In this document: positions 33,319 through 42,102 of the stretch, piece after piece
Numbering within the stretch: the first letter of the stretch is position 1
Layout: each line of letters starts with the position of its first letter
Notes under the pieces: generated by a model
The model's input: only the letters and a program-made list of their open reading frames with translations
Told to the model about the DNA's origin: nothing
The model's database searches: none
Translations under genes and position numbers: made by a program
DNA from: Allonocardiopsis opalescens
Lineage (GTDB): Bacteria > Actinomycetota > Actinomycetes > Streptosporangiales > Streptosporangiaceae
Assembly (NCBI RefSeq): GCF_003002095.1
Contig: NZ_PVZC01000004.1
Span: 639,646-703,645 of the forward strand
Length of the DNA: 64,000 bases
Direction of reading: 5' to 3'

Positions 33319-34515
33319 TCAGCCGGCGGGGCCGCTGATGCGCACCTCGCGCGCCGCCGCCTCCGGCGCGGCGAAGGCCAGCAGCCGCGCCCCCTCCTCG
33401 GCGATCGCCTCGCGCTCGGCCGGGCTCACCCTGAAGAAGAGGTCCACGGTCAGCGCCGCCGGGCCGTCCGGCTCGACGCGCCCCCTCGGGCCGCGGTGCA
33501 GGTCGAGGGACCAGCACGCCTGGACGGTGCCGTCGACCAGGACCGTCGGCAGCACCACCGCGCCGACGCAGACCCGGGCGCGCACGGCGTCGGTCATCAT
33601 CCGGGTGCGGTCGGCGTGGCCGACGACGAGGTTGTCGAACTCCGGCAGGAAGCGCACCGGTGCCGGCACGTCGGGGTCCGGCAGCGCGGCGCCGGGCAGG
33701 TCGAACAGCTCGCGGCCGTCCTCGCCGCGGAACACCCGCAGCTCCGGGCGGAGCCGGTCCACGTCGGCGGCCAGCCGGGTCCGCCCCGACCACGCCTGCA
33801 CGTCGCGGACGCTCGCCGGTCCGAACGCGGCCAGGTAGCGGCGGACCAGCCGCTCGCGTGCGGCGGCGTGCGCCGGATCGGCCGGGTCGGCGGGCAGCTC
33901 GGGCACCGGCGCGCCCAGCCACTCCTCGGCCAGCGCGAACGGGGTGGCGCCGCCGGTCCGCCACAGGCCGTTGGGCGGCGGATGAACGAGCGCGAGCATC
34001 GCCTGGGCCGACCAGCCCAGCGCGGTGGGCGGGAGCCCGGGGCGGCGCTCGGCCAGCAGCCGGCCCAGCTGCTGGCGGGTGAGGGTGCGCCCGGCCAGCA
34101 GCCCGCGGGCCTCCTCGGCCAGCTCCGCCAGGTCCAGGCCCCGGGTGGCGCGGCCGAAGGCCGCCTGCCGGCCGCGCCGCAGCACCGGGCTCACCAGCGG
34201 CCGCATCCACCGGTAGTCCTCGGCGGTGACCAGGTGCTGGGTGCCGCGCAGCAGCGAGGAGCGCACCACGCTCCGGTCGTGGCGCAGCGCGCTGAGCGCG
34301 TCGGTCTCGAAGTCCTCCAGCCGGGTCCATAGCCCGATGTAGGGGGCGTCGGCCTCCTGGCCCTGGAGTCCGGCCAGGTGCTCGACGGCGGCGTGCGCCG
34401 GCAGCGCGGCCCGCCGCAGCAGCAGCTGCCGCTCCAGCACGGCGCGGTTCAGCGCCCGGCGGGTCAGTACCTGCGGACGCGCGGACCGGGTCAGGACGGG
34501 GGTGCTCTGGCTCAT
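33319..34515 (-). CDS. AlkZ-like winged-helix DNA-binding protein (YcaQ/HTH_42 family)
   Basis: 398 residues. The family comprises tandem winged helices; AlkZ and YcaQ are DNA glycosylases that unhook crosslinked bases. The catalytic QxQ motif is present as LAGLQGQEADAPY (Gln51, Gln53), followed by RSSLLRGTQHLVTAEDYRWMRP and the C-terminal LPEFDNLVVGHADRTRM, all typical. A role in DNA repair or in self-protection from a genotoxic metabolite is possible; the gene is not in an obvious biosynthetic cluster. Divergent from a WYL regulator across a 43-base inverted repeat. Confidence 0.85.
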   Translation of the reverse strand: MSQSTPVLTRSARPQVLTRRALNRAVLERQLLLRRAALPAHAAVEHLAGLQGQEADAPYIGLWTRLEDFETDALSALRHDRSVVRSSLLRGTQHLVTAEDYRWMRPLVSPVLRRGRQAAFGRATRGLDLAELAEEARGLLAGRTLTRQQLGRLLAERRPGLPPTALGWSAQAMLALVHPPPNGLWRTGGATPFALAEEWLGAPVPELPADPADPAHAAARERLVRRYLAAFGPASVRDVQAWSGRTRLAADVDRLRPELRVFRGEDGRELFDLPGAALPDPDVPAPVRFLPEFDNLVVGHADRTRMMTDAVRARVCVGAVVLPTVLVDGTVQACWSLDLHRGPRGRVEPDGPAALTVDLFFRVSPAEREAIAEEGARLLAFAAPEAAAREVRISGPAG

Positions 34516-34524
34516 GCCGCCAGA

Positions 34525-34567
34525 CTGGCAGCCATCACGGAACGTTCCGTTCCGCGATGGCTGCCAG
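34525..34567. repeat. 43-base inverted repeat between divergent genes
   Basis: CTGGCAGCCATCACGGAACG (34525-34544), loop TTC, and CGTTCCGCGATGGCTGCCAG (34548-34567) pair over 20 bases with one mismatch. The centre contains a perfect 12-base palindrome, CGGAACGTTCCG. It fills nearly the whole gap between the AlkZ-like and WYL genes, so it is probably the operator of the WYL regulator and controls both directions; it could also form a cruciform or RNA hairpin. Confidence 0.85.
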
Positions 34568-34577
34568 AATCGGGAGC

Positions 34578-35537
34578 ATGCTGGAGACCTCGGCCCGACT
34601 GCTGCGCCTGCTGTCGCTGCTGCAGGCGCGCCGCGACTGGCCAGGGCCCGAGCTGGCCGAGCGCCTGGGCGTCAGCGCGCGCACCATCCGCAAGGACGTC
34701 GAGAAGCTGCGCGCGCTGGGCTACCCGGTGCACGCCGTGTCCGGCGCGGGCGGCGGCTACCGGCTGGGCGCGGGCGCGGAGCTGCCGCCGCTGCTGCTGG
34801 ACGACGAGGAGGCCGTCGCGGTCGCCGTGGGCCTGCGCACCGCCGCGGGCGGCACCGTCGCCGGTATCGAGGAGACCTCGGTGCGCGCCCTGGCCAAACT
34901 CGAGCAGGTGCTGCCCGAGCGGCTGCGCCGCCGCGTCAACGCGGTGCAGACCCACCTGCTGCCGGTGCCGCTGGGAGGCCCGGTCGTGGACGCCGCGGCG
35001 CTGACCCGCATCGCGTCCGCGGCCCGCGACCGGCACCGGCTGCGCTTCGACTACCGCGATCATGAGGGCGCGGTGCGCACCCGCGATGTCGAGCCCTACC
35101 GGCTGGTCAGCCACGGACGGCGCTGGTACCTGGTCGGCTACGACACCGGCCGCGCCGACTGGCGCACCTTCCGGGTCGACCGCATCGAGCTGCGCAGCCC
35201 CGACGGCCCTCGCTTCACCCCGCGCGAGCCGCCCGATCCCGACATCGCCGGATACGTCGCCCGCGGCGTGGACGCCGCCCCGATGCGGTACCGTGCCGCC
35301 GTAACCGTGCACGCCTCGGCCGAGCAGCTGCGCCCCTGGCTGTCGGCGGCGGTGCAGGTGGAGGCCGTCGACGAGCGGACCTGCCTGGTGCACGCCGGAG
35401 CCGAGTCGCCCCGGCTGCTCGCCGCCTACCTCGCCATGCTCGACCTGGACTTCGAGGTCGACGGCCCGCCCGAACTGCTCGACGCGATGGCGGTGATCGA
35501 GCGGCGGCTGCGCCGCGCCGCCCGGAGGGAGACCTGA
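34578..35537 (+). CDS. HTH-WYL transcriptional regulator
   Basis: 319 residues. N-terminal HTH (LAERLGVSARTIRKDVEKLRALGYPV) and WYL domain (RDRHRLRFDYRDHEGAVRTRDVEPYRLVSHGRRWYLVGYD), then a C-terminal WCX-type extension. CGGGAG before the ATG at 34578 is used as start; the ATG at 34557 lies inside the inverted repeat. The gene is followed after two bases by a hydrolase gene in the same operon. Confidence 0.9.
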   Translation: MLETSARLLRLLSLLQARRDWPGPELAERLGVSARTIRKDVEKLRALGYPVHAVSGAGGGYRLGAGAELPPLLLDDEEAVAVAVGLRTAAGGTVAGIEETSVRALAKLEQVLPERLRRRVNAVQTHLLPVPLGGPVVDAAALTRIASAARDRHRLRFDYRDHEGAVRTRDVEPYRLVSHGRRWYLVGYDTGRADWRTFRVDRIELRSPDGPRFTPREPPDPDIAGYVARGVDAAPMRYRAAVTVHASAEQLRPWLSAAVQVEAVDERTCLVHAGAESPRLLAAYLAMLDLDFEVDGPPELLDAMAVIERRLRRAARRET

Positions 35538-35539
35538 GC

Positions 35540-36523
35540 ATGCGCTACTCCGACTGGGGCGAGCGCGCGCCCCGCTGGGCCGGCATCCGCAGCGAGTCGC
35601 TGCACATCGACGGCGCCGACGTGCACATGCTCACCGCCGACGCCGCCCCCGAGGCGCCGGCCGGCGCCCCCGTCCACCTGCTGGTGCACCCGATGGCGGG
35701 CAGCGCCACCAACTGGCTGGACGCGATCAGGCCGCTGACGGCGCACGGCCGGGTGATCGCGCCCGACCTGCCGGGCACCATCGCCGGGCACACCCGCGCC
35801 GCCCGCGGCGACGCCCCGCGCGCCGGATCCAACGCGCTGTTCCTGCGCGCCTTCACCGACGCGCTCGGCCTGGACCGCGTCGTCGTGCACGGCTGGTCCA
35901 TGGGCGGCCTGGTCGCGCTGCTCTTCGCCGACCTGGTCCCGGCGCGCGTGGACGGACTGGTGCTGGTGGCGCCCGCGCTGCCGCAGCCGGTGCCCCCGGC
36001 GGACGAGCGGTTCTGGAACACGGCCGGGCGGGTGCTGATCGCCGCGGGCCCGCCGCTGGCCCGCGGCCTGCTCCGCGTCACCGGCAGACGCCTGCTCGAC
36101 CTCAAGCGCGACTGGTACGCCGGCCCCGAGGGCCGGGCGCCTGGCGGGCTCGACCTGCTGGGCGGCGACCCCTCGCGCCGCTCGCCCGAGACCGCCGCGC
36201 TGTGGAGCGACGAACTGGCGGGCATGAGCCCCCGCCGCCTGGGCGACGGCGTCTCGGCGCTCGCGTCGGCCATGTCGGCCATGTACGTCAACCGGGCGCC
36301 GGTGCACGCCGTGATCGGCCGGCTGGCCGCGCCCACCCTGCTGCTGTGGGGCGACGGCGACCCGCTGATCGAGCGCCCGCTCATCGACGACCTCACCGCT
36401 CGCCGCCCCGACTGGGACCTGCGCGTCTTCGCCTCCGTCGGCCACCTCCTGCCGCTGGAGGTCCCCGACGACTACGCCGGGGCCGTCGCCGGCTGGCTCG
36501 CCGACCGCACGCGGGCGGTGTGA
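35540..36523 (+). CDS. Alpha/beta-hydrolase
   Basis: 327 residues. HPMAGSATNWLD oxyanion region, nucleophile Ser120 in VVHGWSMGGLVALL, acid in LWGDGDPLIE and His in SVGHLLPLEVPDDY. A cap of about 80 residues (PPADERFWNTAG to GLDLLGG) separates strands 6 and 7. Two bases after the WYL gene, hence co-transcribed and under the same control. Substrate unknown. Confidence 0.88.
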   Translation: MRYSDWGERAPRWAGIRSESLHIDGADVHMLTADAAPEAPAGAPVHLLVHPMAGSATNWLDAIRPLTAHGRVIAPDLPGTIAGHTRAARGDAPRAGSNALFLRAFTDALGLDRVVVHGWSMGGLVALLFADLVPARVDGLVLVAPALPQPVPPADERFWNTAGRVLIAAGPPLARGLLRVTGRRLLDLKRDWYAGPEGRAPGGLDLLGGDPSRRSPETAALWSDELAGMSPRRLGDGVSALASAMSAMYVNRAPVHAVIGRLAAPTLLLWGDGDPLIERPLIDDLTARRPDWDLRVFASVGHLLPLEVPDDYAGAVAGWLADRTRAV

Positions 36524-36530
36524 CGCCCGC

Positions 36531-37979
36531 TCAGCCCGCCTGCGCCGCGACCAAGCCGCCCAGGACGCCGATCCCCTCCCGGATCTGGCGCGTGGTCACA
36601 TTGCCGAAGCCGATGACCAGGGCGGCCGGAAGGGGTTCGCGGACCGCCTCGTCGTCGGCGGTGACCCGGTAGTCGCCGAGTCCGCGCACGGCGATGCCCG
36701 CGTCGCGTGCGTGCGCGACGACCCGCTCCTCGTCCACCCCGGCCGGCAGCCGGAGCAGAGCGTGGTGACCGGCGTCGAGGCCGGTGATGGTCGCGCCCGG
36801 CACCTTCTCCGCCACGGCCGCGACGAGGGCGTCGCGGCGCCGGCGGTAGCCGTCCCGGACCTTGCGGAGGTGCCGGTCGAAGCGGCCGGACTCGATGAGC
36901 CGCGCCAGTGCCGCCTGGTCGAGCTGGGGGACGCCGCGGCAGGAGAGGTACTTCTCGGTCAGGACGCCGTCGCGGAAGCGTGGCGGGGTGAAGACCCAGC
37001 CGATGCGGAGGGCGGGCGCCAGGGTCTTGCTGACCGAGCCCAGGGCCACCACGCGGTCGGGCGCGAGGCCCTGGAGCGAGCCGACCGGCTGCCGGTCGTA
37101 GCGGAACTCGGCGTCGTAGTCGTCCTCGAGGATCACCCCGTCGACCTCGTGCGCCCACTCCACCAGCTCGCGGCGGCGGGCCGGACTCAGCACCGCCCCG
37201 GTCGGGCACTGGTGGGCGGGCGTCAGCAGCACGGCGCGGGCGCCGCCGGCGCGCAGGCGGTCGACCCGGATCCCTTCTGAGTCGACGGGGACGGCCGACA
37301 CCCGCAGGCCGGCCCGCCGCGCGATGCGGTCGTGGTCACGCGGGCCCGGGTCCTCAAGCCCGATCCGGTCGACGCCGTGCGCGGCGAGGGCGCCGAGGAC
37401 GAAGGCCAGGCCCTGCCGGAACCCGCCCACGACGACCGTGTCCGCGGGGCCGGCGCAGCCGGCCCGCACCCGCCGGTGGTAGCCGGCGAGCACCGCGCGC
37501 AGCCGCGCGTCGCCCTCGGCGGTGCCGTCGCCGAAGTCAGCGGTCGGCATCGTCTTGACGGCGTCGCCCAGCGCCCACAGCCAGTCGCGGGTGCAGAAGG
37601 CGCGCAGGTCGGGGACGCCGTAGCCGAAGTCGATGTCCGGCGCCGGGTCCGGGCGCGCGGGGTCCGCCTCGGCGGCGCCGGACGGGGCGGAACCGCCGGA
37701 GCCGGTCACCCCGTCGGCGACCCGGGTGCCCGACCCGACGGCGGAGACGACATAGCCCTCGGCCAGCAGCTGCTCGTACACCGAGACCACCAGGCCCCGG
37801 GACACACCCAACTGGTCCGCCAGCTGCCGGGTCGAGGGCAGCCGCTCGCCGGAGCGCAGCCTCCCGGACCGGATCGCGCCGCGCAGCGCCTCCTGGACCT
37901 GGTGCCCCAGCGGCACGCCGGCGGAGCGGTCCACCGCCAGCGCGAGTTCGGGCACCACCCCGGAGAAGTCGACGGTCAC
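36531..37979 (-). CDS. MocR/PdxR-type regulator (GntR HTH plus aminotransferase domain)
   Basis: 482 residues. A GntR winged HTH (about 22-90, SGERLPSTRQLADQLGVSRGLVVSVYEQL) is joined to a fold-type-I aminotransferase domain with Asp/Tyr in LEDDYDAEFRYD and the PLP lysine Lys318 in GSVSKTLAPALRIGW. This family senses PLP or amino-acid derivatives. It starts at a GTG at 37979 and diverges from an EamA exporter, its likely target. Confidence 0.92.
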   Translation of the reverse strand: MTVDFSGVVPELALAVDRSAGVPLGHQVQEALRGAIRSGRLRSGERLPSTRQLADQLGVSRGLVVSVYEQLLAEGYVVSAVGSGTRVADGVTGSGGSAPSGAAEADPARPDPAPDIDFGYGVPDLRAFCTRDWLWALGDAVKTMPTADFGDGTAEGDARLRAVLAGYHRRVRAGCAGPADTVVVGGFRQGLAFVLGALAAHGVDRIGLEDPGPRDHDRIARRAGLRVSAVPVDSEGIRVDRLRAGGARAVLLTPAHQCPTGAVLSPARRRELVEWAHEVDGVILEDDYDAEFRYDRQPVGSLQGLAPDRVVALGSVSKTLAPALRIGWVFTPPRFRDGVLTEKYLSCRGVPQLDQAALARLIESGRFDRHLRKVRDGYRRRRDALVAAVAEKVPGATITGLDAGHHALLRLPAGVDEERVVAHARDAGIAVRGLGDYRVTADDEAVREPLPAALVIGFGNVTTRQIREGIGVLGGLVAAQAG

Positions 37980-38008
37980 GCGGCGATCCTAGGGCACTGA
38001 GCCGCCGA

Positions 38009-38052
38009 ATGGACCACTCCGATGGCGGTCGGATGGACCTTCGCATCGGACC
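38009..38052. promoter_or_regulatory. ATGGACC direct repeats, candidate MocR sites
   Basis: ATGGACC occurs at 38009-38015 and 38033-38039 (24-base offset) with a related ATCGGACC ending at 38052. MocR regulators commonly bind direct repeats, so this pair in the divergent gap fits. Confidence 0.45.
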
Positions 38053-38107
38053 GGTTCCGGGCGAGGCTGGCAGACATCCATCACGACGGACCATGGAGGC
38101 CGAGGAC

Positions 38108-38953
38108 ATGAGCATCGGGATCACACTGGCGCTGCTGGCGGCGGTCGGCTACGGCGCGGCGGACTTCGTCGGCGGCGCGGGCGCCCGCCGGGCACCGACC
38201 ATGTCCATCGTCTTCATCGGCCAGCTGACCGGCGCCGCGGCGATGGTGATCGTCGGGCTCGCCTCGCCCGGCACGCCGACCCCGGCTGACTTCGGGTGGG
38301 CGCTGCTCGCGGGACTCGGCAGCGCGGCCGGAAGCATCTTCCTGCTCCGGGGGCTGTCCCGGGGCCGGATGGCGCTGGTCGCTCCCACCTCGGCGGTCAG
38401 TGCCGCCGTCCTGCCGGTCCTGGCCGGGCTCGCCGGCGGCGAGCGGCCGGTCGCCCTGGTCTGGATCGGCCTGGTCCTCGCGCTGCCGGGGATCTGGCTG
38501 GTCTCGCGCCAGGTTCCGGACGGCGCCGGGCCCTCGTCCGGAGGCCGCGGCGCCTTCACCGACGGCCTGCTGGGCGGCCTCGGGTTCGGCGTGCTCTTCG
38601 TGGCCCTCGGCCAGATCCCCGAGTCGGCCGGTACTCTGCCCCTGGCCGTCAACCAGCTCACCGGTGCACTCGTCACCATCGCCGTCGCGACGGTGCTGCG
38701 ACAGACCTGGCGGCCCGGCAGGGGCGCCGCGGGCTGGGGGATCACATCAGGGCTGCTCGGCGCGTCCGGCAGCCTCGCGTTCGTCGAGGCCGGCCACCTC
38801 GCCGATCTCGGCGTGGTCGCCGTGCTCGCCTCGCTCTACCCGGCCGTCACCGTGCTACTGGCCCGGACCCTGCTCGGTGAGCGCCTCGGCGCCGGGCAGC
38901 ATCTCGGCCTGGTGTGCTGCTCGGCGGCCGTCGGGCTGATCGCTGCCGGCTGA
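38108..38953 (+). CDS. EamA/DMT family exporter
   Basis: 281 residues with ten hydrophobic helices: ITLALLAAVGYGAADFVGGAGA at the start and ASLYPAVTVLLARTLLGERL at the end of the second repeat, the standard EamA closing motif. GGAGGCCGAGG precedes the ATG at 38108. Likely exports an amine or amino acid under MocR control. Not closely similar to the EamA protein at 20372-21238. Confidence 0.9.
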   Translation: MSIGITLALLAAVGYGAADFVGGAGARRAPTMSIVFIGQLTGAAAMVIVGLASPGTPTPADFGWALLAGLGSAAGSIFLLRGLSRGRMALVAPTSAVSAAVLPVLAGLAGGERPVALVWIGLVLALPGIWLVSRQVPDGAGPSSGGRGAFTDGLLGGLGFGVLFVALGQIPESAGTLPLAVNQLTGALVTIAVATVLRQTWRPGRGAAGWGITSGLLGASGSLAFVEAGHLADLGVVAVLASLYPAVTVLLARTLLGERLGAGQHLGLVCCSAAVGLIAAG

Positions 38954-38996
38954 CCGCCCCCTGACGGATCCCACCACCCACCCGAAGGAAACCCTC

Positions 38997-39401
38997 ATGT
39001 ACGACACCGGGCCCCAGACCGCGGACGGCAAGGTCCTCTGGCACTTCGGCATGTCGCTGGACGGCTACATCGCCGGCCCGGGGCACGCCATGGACTGGAT
39101 GGCCGGCTTCGCCAACCGGCCCGGCCTGATCGAGGAGTACGTCGAGACCACCGGGGCCGTGCTCGCCGGACGCGACAGCTTCGACAGCGCGATCGGCGAC
39201 GCGCGTCCCTACGGCGGCTCGTGGCAGGGCGCCGTCTTCGTGCTCACCCACCACCCCGAGGACGCGCGGCCGGCCGAGGGCATCACCATCCTCAGCTGCC
39301 CCGTCGAGGAGGCGGTGGCCATCGCCCTGGCGGCCGCCGCCGGCAAGAACGTCGAGGTGTTCTCGGCGGACATCGGCCGCCAAAGGAGCCACCCATGCTG
39401 A
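38997..39401 (+). pseudogene. C-terminally truncated dihydrofolate-reductase-family gene
   Basis: 134 residues. The first part is normal for the RibD_C family: WHFGMSLDGYIAGPGHAMDWM, AVLAGRDSFDSAI, AGKNVEVFSADIGRQ. Family members then continue for another 50-60 residues with the segment corresponding to LVDEIGVHLVPVVFGGGVRLLD, but here the frame ends in RSHPC-stop right where the ribosome-binding site of the next gene (AAAGGAG) begins. The missing part includes the last core strands, so the product is unlikely to fold. A deletion joining it to the following gene is the simplest explanation. Confidence 0.75.
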
Positions 39402-40231
39402 CGCAGGTCGCGGAAGGTGTGCTGGTACATCAGAGCGAGTTGCTGCGGAACAACGCCGTTGTCGTGCAGAGCCCGGCCGGCGTGCTGCTGGTCGACCCCC
39501 GGCTGACGGGCGGCGAGATGACCTGCCTCGCGAACGACATCCGCGAGCTGGGCCGGCCCGTCGTGGCGGGCTTCGCGACGCATCCCGACTGGGACCACGT
39601 GCTCTGGCATGCCGACTTCGGCGCAGCGCCCCGCTACGGCACGGTCCGCTGCGCGGATCTCATGCGGGATCTGCGGTCGAAGGCGGACTGGCGGGCCCGC
39701 GCCGCCGGGGGCCTGCCGCCGGAGATCGCCGACGAGGTGCCGCTGGACCTGTTCGGCCTCATCACCGGTCTGCCCGCCGGAACCGCGCGGATTCCCTGGG
39801 ACGGCCCGCACGTCCGGATCATCGAGCATCCGGCGCACGCACCGGGCCATGCGGCGCTGCTGATCGAGGAGCGCGGGGTCCTCGTCGCCGGCGACACGCT
39901 CTCGGATGTGTTCATTCCGATGCTCGACGACTTCACGGGCACCAACGACCCGGTCGAGGAGTACCTGGTCGGGCTGCGGCTGCTGGAGAGCGTGGCCGGC
40001 GGCGTCGATGCCGTCGTCCCCGGCCACGGGTCCGTCGGCGTGGCCGATCAGGTGCGCGCACGGATTCGACAGGACCGCGCCTACGTGCACGCCCTGCGTG
40101 ACGGCCGTGTTCCCGACGACCCGCGCATCGGACCGTCGGCCAGGCCCGGCTGGGAATGGGTGAGCGACATCCACGAAGGGCAGGCCCGGAGCCTCGCCGA
40201 AAGGAACGGACGCGACACGACGTCCGGCTAG
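39395..40231 (+). CDS. Metallo-beta-lactamase fold hydrolase
   Basis: 278 residues. Metal motif FATHPDWDHVLWH (the central His of HxHxDH is replaced by Asp), then AHAPGHAALLIEERGVLVAGD and VVPGHGSVG. The variant motif is known in some members and may alter metal binding. AAAGGAG seven bases upstream of the ATG at 39395, within the end of the truncated reductase frame. Substrate unknown. Confidence 0.87.
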   Translation: MLTQVAEGVLVHQSELLRNNAVVVQSPAGVLLVDPRLTGGEMTCLANDIRELGRPVVAGFATHPDWDHVLWHADFGAAPRYGTVRCADLMRDLRSKADWRARAAGGLPPEIADEVPLDLFGLITGLPAGTARIPWDGPHVRIIEHPAHAPGHAALLIEERGVLVAGDTLSDVFIPMLDDFTGTNDPVEEYLVGLRLLESVAGGVDAVVPGHGSVGVADQVRARIRQDRAYVHALRDGRVPDDPRIGPSARPGWEWVSDIHEGQARSLAERNGRDTTSG

Positions 40232-40268
40232 CACACCCGCCCGGGCACGCCACGCGGACCAACCGCCG

Positions 40269-40946
40269 TCAGCACCCGCCCGGCGGCTCCGGCCGGTGCC
40301 GCCGCCCTTCGGGGGTGAAGGCGAAGGTGGCGGCGAACGGCCCGGAGCCGGTCCGGGCGGCCAGCAGGGCGGGCTCGTCGTAGGGCGGCGGCCAGACCGC
40401 CCCGGCGCCGCGCTCGGAACCGTTCCACAGGTGGAAGGCGACCAGCGGGTCCTCCCGCCGCCCGGTCAGGTAGCACAGGGTCTTGCCGTAGCGCGGATTG
40501 GCGCCGCCGCACCGCAGCGACGGCGGACCGAAGGCGGTCAGCACATCACCGAGCACCCGGTCCCGCGTCGTCCATTCCCGCAGCCCCGCCCGCATCGACG
40601 CGTACTCGGCCGGGCCGAGCACCCGGTCGGGCCGCAGCCACCTCTGCGCCTGGGCGAACTCCGCGTACAGCGACGCCGCCGCACAGTCCATGGAGTCTCC
40701 CGGCAGCAGCCGCCCGAACCCGCCCGTCGCCCGGCACGTGTTGAAGGCTCCCCGCCAGGTCTGCTCCGCCTCCCAGTCCTCCCAGGCGCCGTCGCGCCCT
40801 TCGACGAACAGCAGATGTCTCGTCAGCATCGTCAGCTCGACCTCACCGCCGAACATGCCCGGCCGGCGCAGCGCACTGTTCAGCAGCGCGACGAAGTACG
40901 CGTGAATCTCAGCCGCCGAGCGCGGCACGGGGGAGGAGTCCGGCAC
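40269..40946 (-). CDS. Hypothetical protein, about 225 residues
   Basis: I do not recognise the family. The frame is long, uses normal actinomycete codon positions and has a mixed globular composition: IHAYFVALLNSALRRPGMFGG near the start, FNTCRATGGFGRLLPGDSMD in the middle and LCYLTGRREDPLVAFHLWNG near the end. No signal peptide or membrane helix. The start is unclear: GTG at 40946 or 40928, neither with a strong ribosome-binding site. Follows the GNAT gene on the same strand after 68 bases. Confidence 0.65.
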   Translation of the reverse strand: MPDSSPVPRSAAEIHAYFVALLNSALRRPGMFGGEVELTMLTRHLLFVEGRDGAWEDWEAEQTWRGAFNTCRATGGFGRLLPGDSMDCAAASLYAEFAQAQRWLRPDRVLGPAEYASMRAGLREWTTRDRVLGDVLTAFGPPSLRCGGANPRYGKTLCYLTGRREDPLVAFHLWNGSERGAGAVWPPPYDEPALLAARTGSGPFAATFAFTPEGRRHRPEPPGGC

Positions 40947-41014
40947 CGGTCCATGCTGCCACGCGACCCGGCGGCGGGCCGGGGCGCAGTGCGTCCCAGC
41001 CCGCCGCCACGGGC

Positions 41015-41926
41015 CTACTCCCAGAAGACGCGTTCCTCGGTGATCGGGTAGCCGGCGCGGGTGAAGGCGGCGGCCATGGCGGGGTTGGTGCGGTCGGTTT
41101 CGGCGATGATGCGGTCGGCGCCGCGTTCGACCAGTTGGTGGGTGGTCTCCACCAGGAGGTCGTAGCCGTAGCCGTGGCCGCGTTGGGTGGCGACGACGCC
41201 GATGAAACCGACCACGGGGCCGGTGTGGTTGCGGCTGGGCAGGGCCAGGCCGACGAGTTCGCCGCCGGGGGTGTGGGCGGTTCGCCACCAGCTGCGGGGG
41301 GCGGGGTACCGCTTGAGGACGGCCAGGTCCTCGTGGACGGCGGCCTCGGGGCCCAGTCTGGCGATGTCGCGCAGGGTGTGGGCGTCGTGGGTGCCCTCGT
41401 GGATGGCGCGCAGGATGGGCAGCATGCCCTCGTCGTCGGGCGCGGGGCGGAACTCCAGGCGGCCGGGGCGCTCGGGGAGGCCCTGGTCGGGGGTCCAGGT
41501 GTAGCGGAGCCGTTCGACGAACGGGGTCATGCCGGCCAGGCGGGCCGCGGCCAGGCGGTGTTCGGCGGCGGCGCGGACCTCGGGGCGCTCGCGCCAGGCG
41601 GGTGGCAGCACCAGGCAGTAGTCGGCGCTGATCTTCGCGGTGCGCAGCAGCTGCGCGCCGGTGTCGGCGGGCTCGCCTTCGGCGATGTCGAACCAGTCGA
41701 GGGTGCGCGGTTCGGTGTCGTCGGGGCCGGCCCACCAGGCGGCGCGGGCGACGACGCGGTCGCCGCGCAGCGCGACCCAGGTCCACTCGGGGCGGTACTG
41801 GCGGGCGGCCAGGGTGGCGCGGAAGTCGCGCCCCGCGTAGGCCATGCCGAGGAGCCCGGGGTCGGGCAGGGACAGGAACAGGTGCTCCTCGCCCGCGCGC
41901 AGCGGGCGGATGACCGGATGGGTCAC
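41015..41926 (-). CDS. GNAT family N-acetyltransferase (two-lobed)
   Basis: 303 residues. The C-terminal half carries the acetyl-CoA motif VATQRGHGYGYDLLVET and the closing NPAMAAAFTRAGYPITEE. The N-terminal half (PVIRPLRAGEEHLFLSLPDP, WVALRGDRVVARAAWW) looks like a degenerate second GNAT lobe. AAGGATCC precedes the GTG at 41926. An SD-led 17-codon ORF lies just upstream on the same strand. Confidence 0.87.
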   Translation of the reverse strand: MTHPVIRPLRAGEEHLFLSLPDPGLLGMAYAGRDFRATLAARQYRPEWTWVALRGDRVVARAAWWAGPDDTEPRTLDWFDIAEGEPADTGAQLLRTAKISADYCLVLPPAWRERPEVRAAAEHRLAAARLAGMTPFVERLRYTWTPDQGLPERPGRLEFRPAPDDEGMLPILRAIHEGTHDAHTLRDIARLGPEAAVHEDLAVLKRYPAPRSWWRTAHTPGGELVGLALPSRNHTGPVVGFIGVVATQRGHGYGYDLLVETTHQLVERGADRIIAETDRTNPAMAAAFTRAGYPITEERVFWE

Positions 41927-41955
41927 GGTGGATCCTTACGGGAGGTGCGCCCCCG

Positions 41956-42009
41956 TCAGGCCGACGCCTGAGCCGGGCGGGAGCGCGGAGTGGCCGTACT
42001 GCGGGACAT
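41956..42009 (-). CDS. Possible 17-residue leader ORF ahead of the GNAT gene
   Basis: ATG at 42009, preceded by a strong GAGGAGGTGA, opens a 17-codon frame rich in Ser, Thr, Arg and Ala that ends 29 bases before the GNAT start. It might be a translational leader or a chance frame; there is no obvious run of one rare codon to suggest attenuation. Confidence 0.35.
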   Translation of the reverse strand: MSRSTATPRSRPAQASA

Positions 42010-42102
42010 CGCGCTCACCTCCTCGGTCGCTCTGGCGCGTCGCGGACAGTGAAGCACACCGCGACCCGCCGCGTCGAATCGGATTCCGGTAGTCGGCCCA
42101 GG

